Source: Auricularia sp. M13
Lineage: Eukaryota; Basidiomycota; Agaricomycetes; Auriculariales; Auriculariaceae
NCBI GenBank assembly: GCA_037042915.1
Contig: CM073193.1
Location: forward strand, 2,170,001 to 2,234,000
Length of the DNA stretch: 64,000 bases
Direction: 5' to 3'
A program made the position numbers and the translations under genes. The notes below the pieces were generated by a model, which saw only the letters and a list, made by a program, of their open reading frames with translations, was not told where the DNA came from and searched no databases. Shown here piece after piece: positions 1 through 10,700 of the stretch; position 1 is the stretch's first letter; the number at the start of each line of letters is the position of its first letter.

Positions 1-1190
1 CAACAACGCGGCCCTGGCCATCTGTGAGGCGGCCGTCGTCCAGCACTTGCAGGAAGAGCGTAACGAATTTGTGCGAGGCTTTCTCGATTCTAGTAATGTG
101 ATGTCAGCATGCTATTGCCAAGGTGGGATGAGGGAGACGCGACTTACTCATCAATGAGAGAACGGCTTGTGGCGGACATATTCGGTGACTTGGCCGCCTT
201 GGTCATGCCCGACGTAGCCCGGAGGAGCACCGATGAGCCTTGACACGGAATACTTTTCGGAGTACTCGGAGCCGTCGGTGCGAATCATGGCGTCGGGCGA
301 GTCGAACAGAAGTTGTGCGAGCTAGAAATCTCGTCAGCACTGAACCAGTCATGCCAGAACAGAAGCAACATACCGTCTTACTCATGATCGTCTTGCCCGT
401 GCCACTCGGACCGGCGAGGAGGAAGCTCGCGATGGGACGGCCAGCATTCCTCAGACCCGAGCGCAACAGTCGGATGGCGTTCGCGACGGCCTTGACCGCC
501 TCAGGCTGACCGACGACCAACTCTCCAATGATCTTCTCCATCTTGAGCAGCTTTTCCTTCTCGCTCGCGACCAGTCTTGTCACAGGGATGCCCGTCCAGC
601 GGCTGACAATCTCCGCGATGGTTTCAGGCGTGACGACGTCCGTGCCGCCGGTCTCGCCCTCCTCGGCGGCCTTGCGCGCCTCGAGCTGCTCGAGCTTCTT
701 CTGCAGGTCGGGGATGGCGTAGTAGCGCAGGTCGGAGACCGTCGCGAGGTCGTACCGGCGCTCGGCGTCGTCTGCCTTGGCCTTGAGCTCGTCGATACGC
801 CGGCGCACGTTGGCGATCTCGTCGCCGCGCTTCTTCTGGTCCTCGTACGTGGCCTTGAGCGGACGCAGCTGCTCGTCGAGGTCCGCGCGCGCCTTGCGGG
901 AGGCCGCGAGCCGGTCCTTGGACGCGACGTCCTTCTCGCGCTCCAGTGCATGGATCTCGACGTCCACCTCGAGCTTGCGCCGCTCGAGTTTGTCGATAGC
1001 TTCGGGCGCCGTCTCGCGCGTCACGCGAACACTGGAAAGCACCAAGTCAGCAAAGATTACATACATTTGAGGGAGCTGTAGACGTACCTTGCGCAAGCCT
1101 CATCGACGAGGTCAATCGCAGCATCGGGAAGACGTCTCGCAGTGAGGTACCGCTTGGCCAGTGTCGCGGCTGCGACGAGCGAGCCGTCTT
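1..1190 (-). pseudogene. HSP104: Truncated, frameshifted HSP104/ClpB disaggregase remnant
   Basis: Hsp104 is a cytosolic hexameric AAA+ disaggregase. Read on the minus strand, this piece starts inside the lid of the first ATPase domain ([20 protein letters not shown]), continues through the coiled-coil middle domain (VEIHALEREKD, about 955-900) and reaches the second nucleotide-binding domain with Walker A GPSGTGKT (about 410) and the [14 protein letters not shown] stretch (about 200). It leaves the window at [15 protein letters not shown]. Two defects are visible. Nothing like the N-domain or first ATPase core lies upstream of about 1190, where homology stops. In the second Walker B strand the reading frame breaks: KPF is followed by a single T and then LIDE, so about 8 bases of the expected VV codons are missing. 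Introns in the remaining part still have good GT-AG borders, so this looks like a duplicated genomic fragment rather than a retrocopy. The 3' end lies outside the window. Confidence 0.8.
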
Positions 1191-1457
1191 CCGGCCATTT
1201 TCCGGCCGCGGGTTGTGTTCTTTGGTCGACGGAAATCAAGTCGGCGTGAGCATAGCCGTCGCGGTTGTAATCACACGCGTCACGAGCTTCAGCATCAACT
1301 TTGGTATGCAGACAGCAGTGTTCAACGTGTATGGGCAGCTACAGGTGTGTAATGCATTCGTGGGCGACCGCGGAAGGGAAGGCGCGGAAACAGAATTCGC
1401 GGTCCGCCACAAGCCCGTCCGTCACCTACTACGACAGGGCCCAACGGTTTCACAGAC

Positions 1458-2060
1458 ATGCCTCTGATCCAATCGTTTACAATGGCCTCAGACAATTTGA
1501 GCGACGAGGAAGGTTAGTGCATCCCATCTATAAAAAGTTACGACTCATACTGTGCCCAGCCCATTGTTCATGTGCTGAAGCTGGTTCGGTCTGCAAAGTC
1601 GCGTCTGGGTTACGCAGCCTCACGTATGACCAGATACCTCAAGATTACTTAACCGTGTGTCGATGCTCAAACGCTTGTTGTCTGGAAGTGATTAATACTG
1701 TTACAGTGCTATATCTCATTATTTAATCCCTTTGCACTTTCCCGACTTCCGAATGTCGCCCTGGATACAGATGGGAACCTACTGCCATACGCATACCTGG
1801 GGCATTATATGACTTTGTTGCAGTGGATTGATACCGCTATGTGCTCGTTCCCTCGTCAAGGTTTCACCGCGAGGGCTTTGCACAAAACGGGTGCAGCTGC
1901 AATTTCGTTGTACATGAGGCTGGTACAGGAGCTGAAGGAATCGCCTCTAGGGTGTGAATGGCTACGTAGGCACTATTTCGTCTTATTCAACTGGATTACA
2001 AGCGTTATAGACTGTCTTCACATAGCGCTGGATACAGTTGAAATGTATGTTTACCCTTAA
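1458..2060 (+). CDS. Unknown protein, family D copy 1 (167 aa)
   Basis: I do not recognise this family. Three exons (1458-1512, 1560-1654, 1707-2060) with GT-AG introns of 47 and 52 nt give one continuous frame. The protein has a Cys-rich second exon (AHCSCAEAGSVCKVASG, then LTYDQIPQDY) and a helical third exon ending near CLHIALDTVEM. The model is supported by the copy at 7263-7854, which has the same phases, a second exon of 95 nt and a third exon of exactly 354 nt, and aligns throughout (for example IPQDY/VPQDL and LRRHYFVLFNW/LVRHGAVLNIW). The start is the first ATG in frame; a second ATG at 1482 is also possible. No known domain, signal peptide or clear membrane segment was seen. It lies directly upstream of a family B gene. 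Confidence 0.6.
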
Positions 2061-2298
2061 TCCCAATTTGTCCTTGAATTGACTCCCACAGGTTATGATT
2101 GTCGCTTTGACCATTCCGGTCCAAGCATTGAGACATTATACACCGCACGAAATCGTGTTTTACCGAAGCGGTCTGCCTCAGACTACAACATGGAAGCCCT
2201 ACGTCTCGTCCAGAACTCCATGCGTTTAGTCTCTGTGCAATCAGTGAGCAATGACCAAGCCCGATGTAGAGACGGAACTGACGTGAATTCAACTAGGG

Positions 2299-2816
2299 CT
2301 ATCGTTACTTCGTAACCGGGCGGTACTACGCCTGCGGCATGGAAGACCCTGTACCCGTGCTCATTCCTCTGGAGAAGCCCTATAAGGACGCTCATGTCGA
2401 GGATGCCATTGTCGGCGAATGGATCAGGGCAACACCAGCCGAATTGGTTCAGTACGGCTCTGCGTCAGACCCCACGGCCGAAACACTGTCGTTGTATCGC
2501 CAGGAGCACAACCCCGCTCGCCCGGACCTCAGCTCACAGAACATGACCATCTATCGTATCTCCGACTTTTCGTGTCTCATCCACGGCGACGTTCTTGTCC
2601 TCAAACACGGGCCCGACGGCAGCGTTCTCCATATCAGCGTCGCAAACAACGAGGGGCTTGCTGTGGACAGGGCGGTCGCTAGGTAAGATACTTTCTTTGA
2701 ATTGGGACGCATGCAGTTCTGACGAGGGCGTAGTTATCTGCAGGGAAATGCCATGCAGATTTAGCTGGCACGTTAACAACCCAGTAGTCGAAATGTGTAA
2801 CTCGTGTATGCATTGA
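2299..2816 (+). CDS. Unknown protein, family B copy 1 (5' exon unresolved)
   Basis: This is a family B protein. The visible exons are about 2299-2682 and 2744-2816, with a 61-nt GT-AG intron; the second begins REMPCRFSW and ends NSCMH. The open frame upstream of the ATG at 2339 (GYRYFVTGRYYACG) aligns with the N-terminal part of the copies at 6398-7058 and 12907-13584, so the real start is probably in an upstream exon that I could not fix; an ATG near 2190 is one candidate. The family core here is LIHGDVLVLKH, matching WFGNILVMRQ, WFGNVLVIQH and WFGDVLVVKH in the other copies. No enzymatic motif was seen. Function unknown. Confidence 0.5.
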
Positions 2817-3006
2817 TCCAACGTGCTTTTAGTTGAGAATGTTACTGGTTTACATAATCTGAAATACTGTGTATACGCGCAGATACGCGCGATGTACTGC
2901 CGTTTCTCCAGTCAACGCTCAGCGACACAGCGGGCGTGCTGTGGGTTAAAATTTATGGCCAAAGCACAAAGCCGACCTCACTTCGCAGAGTCCAAATGGT
3001 CAAACT

Positions 3007-3162
3007 ATGGCCTCTGTACGCGGTCGCCGCGTACACTTTGACCTGGCTTATGCGGTCGTAGCGCGCATTGTGTTCGGGATTCTCCGATATAATCCCGCTG
3101 TGTTGTCCTACGAACTCCAAGCTCAGGTTCCGGCTAAGACTCTCCCACAGCCTTATCCATGA
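3007..3162 (+). CDS. Possible small ORF (51 aa) overlapping the next start by 4 bases
   Basis: An ATG at 3007 opens a 51-codon frame with coding-like composition (MASVRGRRVHFDLAYAVVAR...), containing a hydrophobic stretch AYAVVARIVFGIL. Its stop codon overlaps the proposed start of the following family A gene in an ATGA arrangement. In a fungus this could be an upstream ORF in the leader of the family A mRNA, a small independent gene, or the end of a longer gene whose 5' exons I could not find. No match to any family I know. Confidence 0.3.
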   Translation: MASVRGRRVHFDLAYAVVARIVFGILRYNPAVLSYELQAQVPAKTLPQPYP

Positions 3163-4235
3163 GCTCAACGACCACATCGAACCCCACCCAACCAAGGCGT
3201 CGCATTACCAATCGGTGAGCGGGCAGTGTGGACCGTTATTGTGTTCATCCTCATGAGACATTGCACCATAGACAACTGTCCTTCGCTGCACGCTCTGTCT
3301 TCTCGTGGTATGCGAGCTGCTCTTCCTTCCCAGAGCTTGCAATTCTGGCTTGTACTTGTCTTGAACTTGCCTATATCGCATACCGCGAGCGAAGGATGCG
3401 TCTTCTGCACGCCGTCGGCCACTATGTTCCCGACTATCAGGCTTTTCTCGATCTTCTGGGCGAGACGGGTTCCGTCATAACGGGTTCAACGATCCTGCAT
3501 ATATTGCTGGGTAATCGAAAGTATCAACCTCGAGACCTCGACATAGCAGTGTCTCGTTTCAAACTGGAGGTGCGTAACATATGATGCCCCACACTCGTAG
3601 TCAAAGAATCTGACATTGACCTGTAGGTCATATGCAATCACCTGTTGGGCATAGGCTTCGTTACCTGTGTTGATGAGGAGCGCCGTGCTCTTCATCGTGC
3701 GCTATTCCCCCCCGGCCGAACACAGGTGGAACATATCCATATGTTCGAACGCGTTGTCGACGGTCGCAAGTTGCGGGTAGAAGTCATTCAGAGCTGCACG
3801 CGTTATGCGGTCGATGCTGTACATGCTCATCCCAACACCGTGATGCATAATTTCGTCACAAAGAACAGATTCGCGTGCCTATATCCCTGGTTCACCTTCA
3901 ACGGGCTTGCGATGGCAACTCGCGAGGACATCCCCGACCGATTAATGGCACTGCAGCTCAACAAGTACAAACGGCACGGCTTTAAGGTGTATGCAGATAA
4001 CCGTTTCATGACGGTCACCTGTGTTCACCGTTGCCCGCTGGTCATGCATCGCTTCGCTGACCTGCGCGTATGTGTACAGAGATATTCCGACTTCACCTCG
4101 CTCGACGAAGCAGTTCAATTGAACAGACTACCACCTTTCACGTACCGTCAAATGTATATGGAGATGGAGGAAAACCAACAATATCGTGTAGGCACACCAT
4201 GTGCAAATATTTCTTGCCCTCGCTTTCATGTATAA
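3159..4235 (+). CDS. Family A copy 1: putative nucleotidyltransferase-fold protein (320 aa)
   Basis: Exons 3159-3214, 3272-3569 and 3627-4235 join in frame with GT-AG introns of 57 nt each. After an F-box-like helical start (SSFPELAILACTCLELA) comes VITGSTILHILL, then RDLDIAV after the usual short spacer, and an acidic residue in LRVEVIQS. This is the order of the GS...DxD...D/E pattern of the polymerase-beta nucleotidyltransferase superfamily; the assignment is an inference from motifs only. Further on are conserved AVDAVHAHPNT, CVHRCPLVMHR and a terminal CANISC, which suggest a structural metal site. Two paralogues lie at 11894-12887 and 13859-14867, and the intron just after the DLD strand is at the same place in all three. 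Substrate and role are unknown. Confidence 0.6.
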
Positions 4236-4275
4236 TGACCACATTTTTTGCTTCCCAATGAAACATTGGCCGACA

Positions 4276-4497
4276 CCGACTGCACACTGTTCCTAACACC
4301 GAGTTTGTCATTAACCGAGGCTATCCATTGTCCGCGTTGCTGCGCGATATTACCAAGGACTTACACAGCACATGGTCAGACGTGGAACGGCGTGGTCGTG
4401 TAGCACTTATCCGCCTCGTTCTCCTCGCACGGAACGTCCACCTGGCTGGGGCAGCCCACACGACCCATCTCTGGACCCTCTACACGCCGCTGCGATG
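4276..4497 (+). pseudogene. Open coding-like fragment, unknown
   Basis: A frame with natural-looking protein composition (TEFVINRGYPLSALLRDI, later GRVALIRLVLLARNVHLAG) is open from about 4276 to a stop near 4497. It has no ATG of its own and no partner exon that I could find. It may be the last exon of a gene whose 5' part is lost, or a spacer exon of the upstream family A locus. The DNA downstream is GC-rich and lacks a clear gene. Confidence 0.3.
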
Positions 4498-4822
4498 ATG
4501 CATGCCAGAATCAATGTTATCACGACCTGTCGTGCATCGAGCTCGCGTCCGAGGCCTTCGGCTCCAGCAGCATCGGGTGCAGCATCAACGACGAATGCTG
4601 TAATTGAGTGATGACGCTGGGCATGCATGACGACAACTGACGCGTGCTCGCACCGCTCGTCGACACTCCAACGAGGCCGCTCATGGTCAGGTCTGCGCGG
4701 CTGATTCACCGGGGATGGAGCTCTGCGCAGGCGCGCAGGATTCTTGATCTGCTCGAGCACGCCCTGGCGGATCCGGTCGAGCGTCAACGTGCATGAGCAC
4801 TGCGGCATTGACGTCCGTTCCA

Positions 4823-5620
4823 TCATCTCACCAGAGGGCGACTTGGCGGCACGAGGATGCAGGGATGGCTGGGAAAGGTGCCAGCAAAGCTGTTCAAGTC
4901 GAATGAATCAAGAAGACCCGCTCGGCCAGCAGAGCGCAGATATCGCTCGTCGCGCTCGGCACGTCCACCCCCTTGGATGGCAGAGCACAGCATCACCCAC
5001 ACGTGCTGCGAGTAGGACATCAGGAGCTGCAGCAGAGTCTCGTCGGGCAGCGGCGGGAGGTACACAAACAGCGACACCGCCTGCAAAGGCGGGTAGGTCT
5101 GGAGGAAGTATTCGATGACTGTCGTCAGCGTGCGGTCGAGCACGATGTAGAACACCGTGTAGCTGTGCGCGTGATGCTCGTCCGCAGCTGCGTGGCACTC
5201 GTCCGCATCTGCGTGGTACTCGACAAGCCACTGCAGCAGCCCCAGGTCCCCGCCGGCGGCGGCGATATGTAAAAGCATCTTGCCTTTCTGGCCGATGGTG
5301 GCGAACTGCCTGCGTTCAGCAGGCGTCGACGGTCTCCTCCCAGATGCCCTTCTTGACGTGCGCCGCATTGCCGCACAGCGACAGAGACTTCGGAGCGGAG
5401 CGTCTGCGCGGCTTGGGGGTAGTCACCTGCCTCTGCGCCGCCGCCGGCCCGCCGCCTTCTTCTCGAAACCCTTGCGTTGCTCGGCACCAGCGCGCATCCC
5501 TTCCTCGCGGTTGAGCTGCGGCCGGGCCTTGCGCGGCCTCCTCACGTGCAAGTTTCACAGCTTCGGCCTCCCGCGCTCGCGCTCGCGCCTGTGTCTTGCA
5601 TGGCTGCTCATCGCTCTTTA
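4823..5620 (-). pseudogene. Degenerate ankyrin-repeat gene remnant
   Basis: On the minus strand, successive blocks in different frames look like pieces of one protein. A charged helix (AEAVKLAREEAAQ, about 5570) is followed by SLSLCGNAAHVKKGIWEE (about 5370), then, after a frame change, by GKMLLHIAAAGGDLGLLQWL (about 5280), which is a good ankyrin repeat, and by RTLTTVIEYFLQTYPPLQ. The parts are in order but need at least two frame changes and have no clean splice sites, so this is called a pseudogene. The flanking GC-rich stretches at 4400-4820 and 5620-5830 have open frames on the same strand that may belong to it, but I could not connect them. Confidence 0.5.
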
Positions 5621-5830
5621 GTGAATGGGCTTGGTGGGCGACGCATGCCGGAGCTACTGCTCGCGTGGGAAGGGCCGCGGCGAAGGCGCGTGCGCTCGAC
5701 CGCTGTTGGCTGGACGCGGAGATGTTGAGCGATGCGCGCGCAGACACTGCGCTGGCCGTCGAGGGTGTGCAAGGGCAGCCGTTACGAGGTGTGGGAATAC
5801 GGTTCGCGAGGGTCCTGCAGCGCACGCGGA

Positions 5831-6397
5831 CCAGGGCTCAGGGGCACGGCCTAGCTGAACTTGCTGTATGGGTAGTCCAAGATCTTTCACTCTTGAAGCC
5901 GGCGTGATGCACTTTCATACTGCGCGAGCAGCTGCGAGCCGGAACATGTGTCAGGATACTACGGTGTATGATCCAATAGACCACATACAATAAAGAACGA
6001 GCAGGTGTCGGATGACGCAGCTCGTCCATTACTCCACGCCACGGGTAGTGCGCAAGTAGCTCAGGGCTTGAATCGGTATTTAGTACACCGAAACGTAGAT
6101 GCACGACCACAAACCAAAAACGTAGTCGGCGCTCGGCCTGCCTATGTCGAGTACGGGCCGGAAAACGTTCCCAATGAAGCTTAGATTAGCACGCCGCAGT
6201 GCGCCAGCAGTCGTAGTTGATGAAAGACCAATTTGCCTTCGTTTGCAAAGGAAAGGGTCAAGTCCGGCCGTCACCGGTTCAAACGTTCTCCAGCCATCCT
6301 ATCCGTCCTATCTACATCTTCATTTGTGATGAACATTCAGAACGACATTACGAGTTGTTATCAATGTAAGTCGTTATACAAGTTATACAGCGGACGG
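5831..6397. other. Spacer without a recognisable gene
   Basis: Only short frames are present on either strand. Composition drops from GC-rich to average towards 6300. This is the 3' flank of the minus-strand family B gene that follows. No repeat or RNA gene was seen. Confidence 0.4.
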
Positions 6398-7058
6398 CTA
6401 GTCAACCTGGCTAATCAAATTGTGAACTGCAATCCTGCAGAAAATATTCAAGCTCGCGCTGGACGTGCAGGACCGGCAAACTTACGTGGCTACGATATTC
6501 TGGATGGCTCCAAGATCCTCTTCTTGAACGTTCTCGACCTCCTCGATGTCGTCGTTCGTCTGGCGCATCACGAGAATGTTCCCGAACCAGGGATGGCCGT
6601 TGGAAAGCCGGTATGCTATCCCGTTGGTTTGTCCCACCATCGTCTGCTCCGTAAAAACTGTGAAGCCGTGACTCAACTTTGTACCGGCTAGATGTGTCAT
6701 CGAGGTCTGACGCCAGTTCATAACATTCGGAATTGCGTTCCAATCGTTTGCGACTTCGGGCGAAAACCAGACTTCAGGACGAAGAGCCGCGACGTCAACG
6801 CCAGGAAAATCGTCTGAGACGGCCAGGACGGCCACTCGGATTGGTTCCGTGCATTGAACGCCAAAGAAGTAGCCTAGGACAGCACGAACGTCTTCGCCAA
6901 AGTCTTCCCTCTGGATGCCGTTAACTCTTGAGCGTATTCCTATAAACCATAAAGCTCACCCGACGAGTTATACGCAGATCCAACGCCTTTGACTTTTCTC
7001 TGACACGGAAGTCAACGTAGGCGATGGAGGCGTGCGGTACGACGGTTGTTTGTGCCAT
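6398..7058 (-). CDS. Unknown protein, family B copy 2 (186 aa)
   Basis: This is the most complete family B model. Exons 6960-7058, 6486-6910 and 6398-6434 join in frame with GT-AG introns of 49 and 51 nt. The protein starts MAQTTVVPHASIAYVDFRV, continues with VRAVLGYFFGVQC and VWFSPEVANDW, and has the family core HPWFGNILVMRQ about 40 residues from the end. The last short exon adds IAVHNLISQVD. A splice closer to 6926 would give a 33-nt intron, so the 49-nt intron is preferred. No catalytic motif or targeting signal was seen. The gene runs head to head with family D copy 2 at 7263, and about 200 bp separate the two starts, so a shared promoter is likely. Confidence 0.6.
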
Positions 7059-7262
7059 AACTCGTGCAGAACGGGCTGAATAACGACGGGCAGACAGCAA
7101 GAAGGACGTGATCCCTCAACTCTTTTATGGAACACCGCTCTCGCAGAGGTATGGACCACAACGGGTCTCACCTGGGTCAAAGCCTTTTCCGTTTCCTGTC
7201 ACGAACAACAACTTCGGAACCCGCCGCCGTAGGTCCCAGCGCTAACACTTTCGGTCTTCCCC

Positions 7263-7854
7263 ATGAACGACGACGATTTCGAACCCATGGCGTATGAAGG
7301 TGTGTTTAAACCTCTCGTTCCAAGACGGGCTATTTTTTATGTGAGTGTAGCCACATGCTTCTGCGCCGACGCAAGGATCACGTGTTTAGCTGCATGCAAT
7401 GTTGGCCATCTGCCGTTCGACCGAGTTCCGCAGGACCTCATATCGGTACGTCCGTCAGTGACACCTCTACTTCCTGAGCTAATTCCTGTTCTCTGCATAG
7501 TGCTTTTTGTCGTATAACTGCCCGCGTCAGTTCCTCAAACTACCTCCCCTTTGCTGGGAACGAGATGGCGCAGTGTATGTGCCTGCCGCGTTCAGTCGCT
7601 GGTTTGTCACTGCGAGTAACACCTACGGAAATCTCTTCGTCTTTGCGCAAGTCCTCTCTGATGCACTTGTTGCGGCATACGAGTTTGCTGATACACTGAG
7701 ACTACAAATCTGTACGTCTTCCTTGCCACCGTCCCTTCTCGTACGGCACGGTGCCGTTCTCAACATATGGATGCGGGGCATCACACAATGCCTGTGTGAT
7801 GCGTCTGAAATTGTCGTTTCTATGATAGAGAGCACTTTCGAGTATATTTTTTAG
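7263..7854 (+). CDS. Unknown protein, family D copy 2 (161 aa)
   Basis: Exons 7263-7299, 7351-7445 and 7501-7854 join in one frame with GT-AG introns of 51 and 55 nt. The protein begins MNDDDFEPMAYE, has a Cys-rich second exon (ATCFCADARITCLAACN, then VPQDL) and a helical third exon with FARWF-like and LVRHGAVLNIW segments. Exon 2 (95 nt) and exon 3 (354 nt) have exactly the lengths found in the copy at 1458-2060, although the residues have diverged widely. That pattern argues for purifying constraint on structure rather than a recent duplication. Function unknown. Confidence 0.65.
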
Positions 7855-8013
7855 CTGTCACATCTGGCAATGCAACTGTATGATCTGCACGTACTATGGG
7901 CTTTGCGTGTACCGGAAGATGACGCAAACAATGGCCCACCGCGAAAGCGTGGACCTAATGTATAGTAGTGAGACAGGTCTAAGCACGCGTTGGCCTCTAT
8001 ATCAACACGGGCG

Positions 8014-8339
8014 ATGCCTCTCCCCGAAAGCTGGCCAGTCATGTCCACGCCTCCGCAGAATTCTGAGCAAGTTCCTCCCCTCATCCCTCCACATTTTAAC
8101 CACGTTATATCGATAAAGTGCCCCTGCTGCAATACTATCCTCCACATTCACCGGGTGATCGCCATGCATGATGTGAGTATTCCACATATAGCAATATTGC
8201 AGTCGCGATGACGTCTCATTTCTAGGGTCGCGTATCGGTCAGCATGCCCATCGTCGAACACCAGGGCAGAGGCACGCCGCATAGTCATATCATGTCCTTT
8301 GACGCTGTGATGGACGCTACTCACGGAGGAACCGAGTGA
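8014..8339 (+). CDS. Small unknown protein with a CxxC pair (gene F, 90 aa)
   Basis: Two exons, 8014-8172 and 8226-8339, are both multiples of three and are joined by a 53-nt GT-AG intron. The protein starts MPLPESWPVMSTPPQ and contains IKCPCCNTILHIHRV, a possible half of a zinc ribbon, followed by an acidic/His-rich end (HSHIMSFDAVMDATHGG). Only one Cys pair is present, so a full zinc finger cannot be claimed. It lies between family D copy 2 and gene E on the same strand. No paralogue was seen in the window. Confidence 0.45.
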
Positions 8340-8523
8340 GATGATGTATCTACGAGATTCGGTTGCATCTGTATGAGCCCTAGCGTGTGCTGTTTGAATT
8401 TGAATTCGACAACCTCATGCTCAATCTCGCTCGGACCCCACTGCACTGCGCCCTAGCTCGTGCTAAGACCTCTTTTGTCTCATGTCTACCAACAATAACG
8501 CCAGGCGGTGTCTGGTCTTGGGT

Positions 8524-8530
8524 TATAAAG
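8524..8530 (+). promoter_or_regulatory. TATA box of gene E
   Basis: TATAAAG lies 71 bp upstream of the proposed ATG at 8601. Position and sequence fit a fungal core promoter and support the short first exon chosen for gene E. Confidence 0.5.
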
Positions 8531-8600
8531 CGCCCAATCCGTGCGCCCTCGTACTCCGGCCCTTCGCAGCTAGCATCGACAACGCTTGGATCTATTCCCC

Positions 8601-9666
8601 ATGGCTTTCCTATTGGCTGCCAGTGCGTTAAACATTACTCGCGCTCACTGTGTGCAATATATTGATGCCCATAAAAATAGGCGACGAAGGTCTCCCTACG
8701 CTCATTCGCGACATGTGGCCCTTCGATCGTCTGCCGGGCGATCCGGCGGCGCACAATGCCTGCAAGAAATGGCAGACAGTCCCTCAGACTGTAGCCGAAC
8801 TTGCAGGCTGGTTGCAGGTCGTCCCCAGGAAACAGCGCTTCGACAAGAGCCGTCCTTTTCAAGTCATCCATGCGCCCACAGACGACGACGAATATAAATA
8901 CGAACTTGGGTTGCGTCTTCAAGGCATGGTGCAGGAGTGCAAAATCAACCCTGTGGGCAATTGGGATGGGTACGCACCGCTCCAACTTGATAATTTCATG
9001 CCTCAAAGTAATGATGTCGCTCCCAGAACTACGATTGGCGCACAGAACGCTGTCCAACGACTGGTTCTACATGGTGGCGGCTACGACAAGCAATGGCTTC
9101 TTACCCTCCGGAAACTCAACAACCTCATCACCGTCATCACGCGCGTCGTCAACCGAGGCCACGACGTGCATCTCTTGACGGAGACCGCGGCCACGGTCCT
9201 TCCGCTGCAACGCCGTGTCTTCGCCCGCGCTCCCATGTCTGCAGAAGCGGTGCCTGCCCTCTTGGACACCTCCATCAAACCAGAGCACGTCGACATCATT
9301 CGTACCATGGCCGCGCGCTGGACGATGGGTTCTCCTCTCGCAATTGGCTGCGTCCATGAAGGTTCTATTCGTCGCAGCAACCACATCGTTATCCAGCCTG
9401 GAAACTTTGTGGATGTCCTGGCTTCCATTGAAATCGTCTGCAAGCCGAGAGGTACGCGCATCTATTTCAAACTTGACAGGATCGTGCAGGTCGACGGCTC
9501 GGAAACTTCGCTACCGCTTACAGTACGTCGCGTGGCTTTCGAATTTCGAATATTGTTTCTAACTCTTCGCGTCTAGCCCGCTGAGAAGAATGAAGAAGAT
9601 GATGACGATGTTCTGCCAACCAACCCTGATGATGTCTTCGCCGTCGACGATGTAGCTAATGCTTGA
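8601..9666 (+). CDS. Unknown 317-aa protein (gene E), acidic tail
   Basis: Three exons (8601-8622, 8681-9522, 9577-9666) join in frame. The first is only 22 nt, chosen because its GTGCG donor and the TAG acceptor at 8680 restore MAFLLAASDEGLPTLIRD and a TATA box sits upstream. An ATG inside the intron at 8665 would be the alternative. The main exon is continuous for 280 codons and shows no known domain. Near the C-terminus is a beta-rich segment, PGNFVDVLASIEIV...RIYFKLDRIVQV, followed by an acidic tail (EEDDDDVLPTNPDDV). The beta-rich segment resembles by eye the C-terminal segment of gene G (KKGDLVLIEATVQ...FYSLEFIALL). An OB-like barrel is a guess. Function unknown. Confidence 0.6.
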
Positions 9667-9859
9667 TTTCCCGCGTATATGTTCCTTACTTTCCAGGATT
9701 AATTTCCTTATTCCGCACCGTAGCACTCGTACAAAACTCATAGTAATAATGTGACGTGTTTCATTCGTATATGTCTAACGCTAGGAGGTCAAAATCAACG
9801 AAGACCACAATGAGGAATAAATGTCAACAGCGTTCTCCTCGCAGGCGAGCGAAAAAAAA

Positions 9860-10700
9860 AAAACGGCGACACGCTGCTCGACTTTGCGGACATGTATGTC
9901 GGTGTCGCGCACTTCAGCACACTCCTGTCCCTGCTCGATGTCATGCAGCCCATCATCTAGCCTATCATCTTTGCCAACCGCAAATACCGGCGCTTGCTCA
10001 GCCTCGTGCTGCTAGCTTGCCCCACTGCGTCTGTGCCCGCCGGATTGGATGCGCGTCCACTGGCTTTTTCAGAATCACAGCATGCCCCATGCGCGCGAAG
10101 AAGGCAGCGTCCGATCACCCCGACGATGAGCCAGCGCCGCCGCCGCCGCTTCCACCTCTAGCCAGCCCAAGCCCGCCGACGTCCAGATGACGGATGACAT
10201 CCGGCAGACCGCGCAATCGTAACGACGGCGAGGGAGAGAGCAACTGCACGCATGATGACGACGGCGAGCCCGACCCCGAAGAGCAGGAAGACGAGCACGA
10301 GCATGAGCACAGCGCCGCGCTGATGTTCAGTCTCGGAGCGGCGTCGAGAACGCGCGGACGAGTCTGGGAGGCACCACCTGCCTGCCCTCCGTCGTCGGCG
10401 TCGTGTCGGGCTCGGCGGGCTCGGACTCGTGCCACGGTTAGGCGGCGGACGGCGTGTCAGAGTCGTCGGCGTCGGCGCGCAGGGGCGGCGACGGAGGCTG
10501 GGCATGGGCGTGCGAGGACGACGGCGGCAGCGGACTCGCGTGCTGGTCGCGGAGCCAGGTGAGCTCGAATTTGTCCGACGGCTGGAGGTCGCGCGTCGGG
10601 CTGAGCGCTGGCGGCAGGCGCACGGCCGGCAGCTGGCGCGTGCTGGACGACATTCTCTGCCAGCGAGAGGCAGAGTCATGAGCATGGTGAGCGAGAGGTC
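9860..10700 (+). pseudogene. Degraded GC-rich coding remnant, unidentified
   Basis: From about 9885 one frame reads DFADMYVGVAHFSTLLSLLD and, after an in-frame stop, continues IIFANRKYRRLLSLVLLACP. Beyond 10100 the frame is Ala/Ser/Pro-rich with several stops. A hydrophobic segment followed by a low-complexity tail suggests a former membrane or scaffold protein. The stops and frame changes make it a pseudogene. Long open frames on the minus strand at 10158-10922 are Pro/Arg/Ser-rich and look like by-products of GC composition. Confidence 0.35.

Noticed and set aside
6256-6300. tRNA B-box-like GGTTCAAAC
   Set aside because: No matching A box or cloverleaf could be drawn around it.
6927-6959. 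A 33-nt intron in family B copy 2
   Set aside because: A 49-nt intron ending at 6911 (ATCCAG) is in frame, has a normal size and keeps the conserved sequence.
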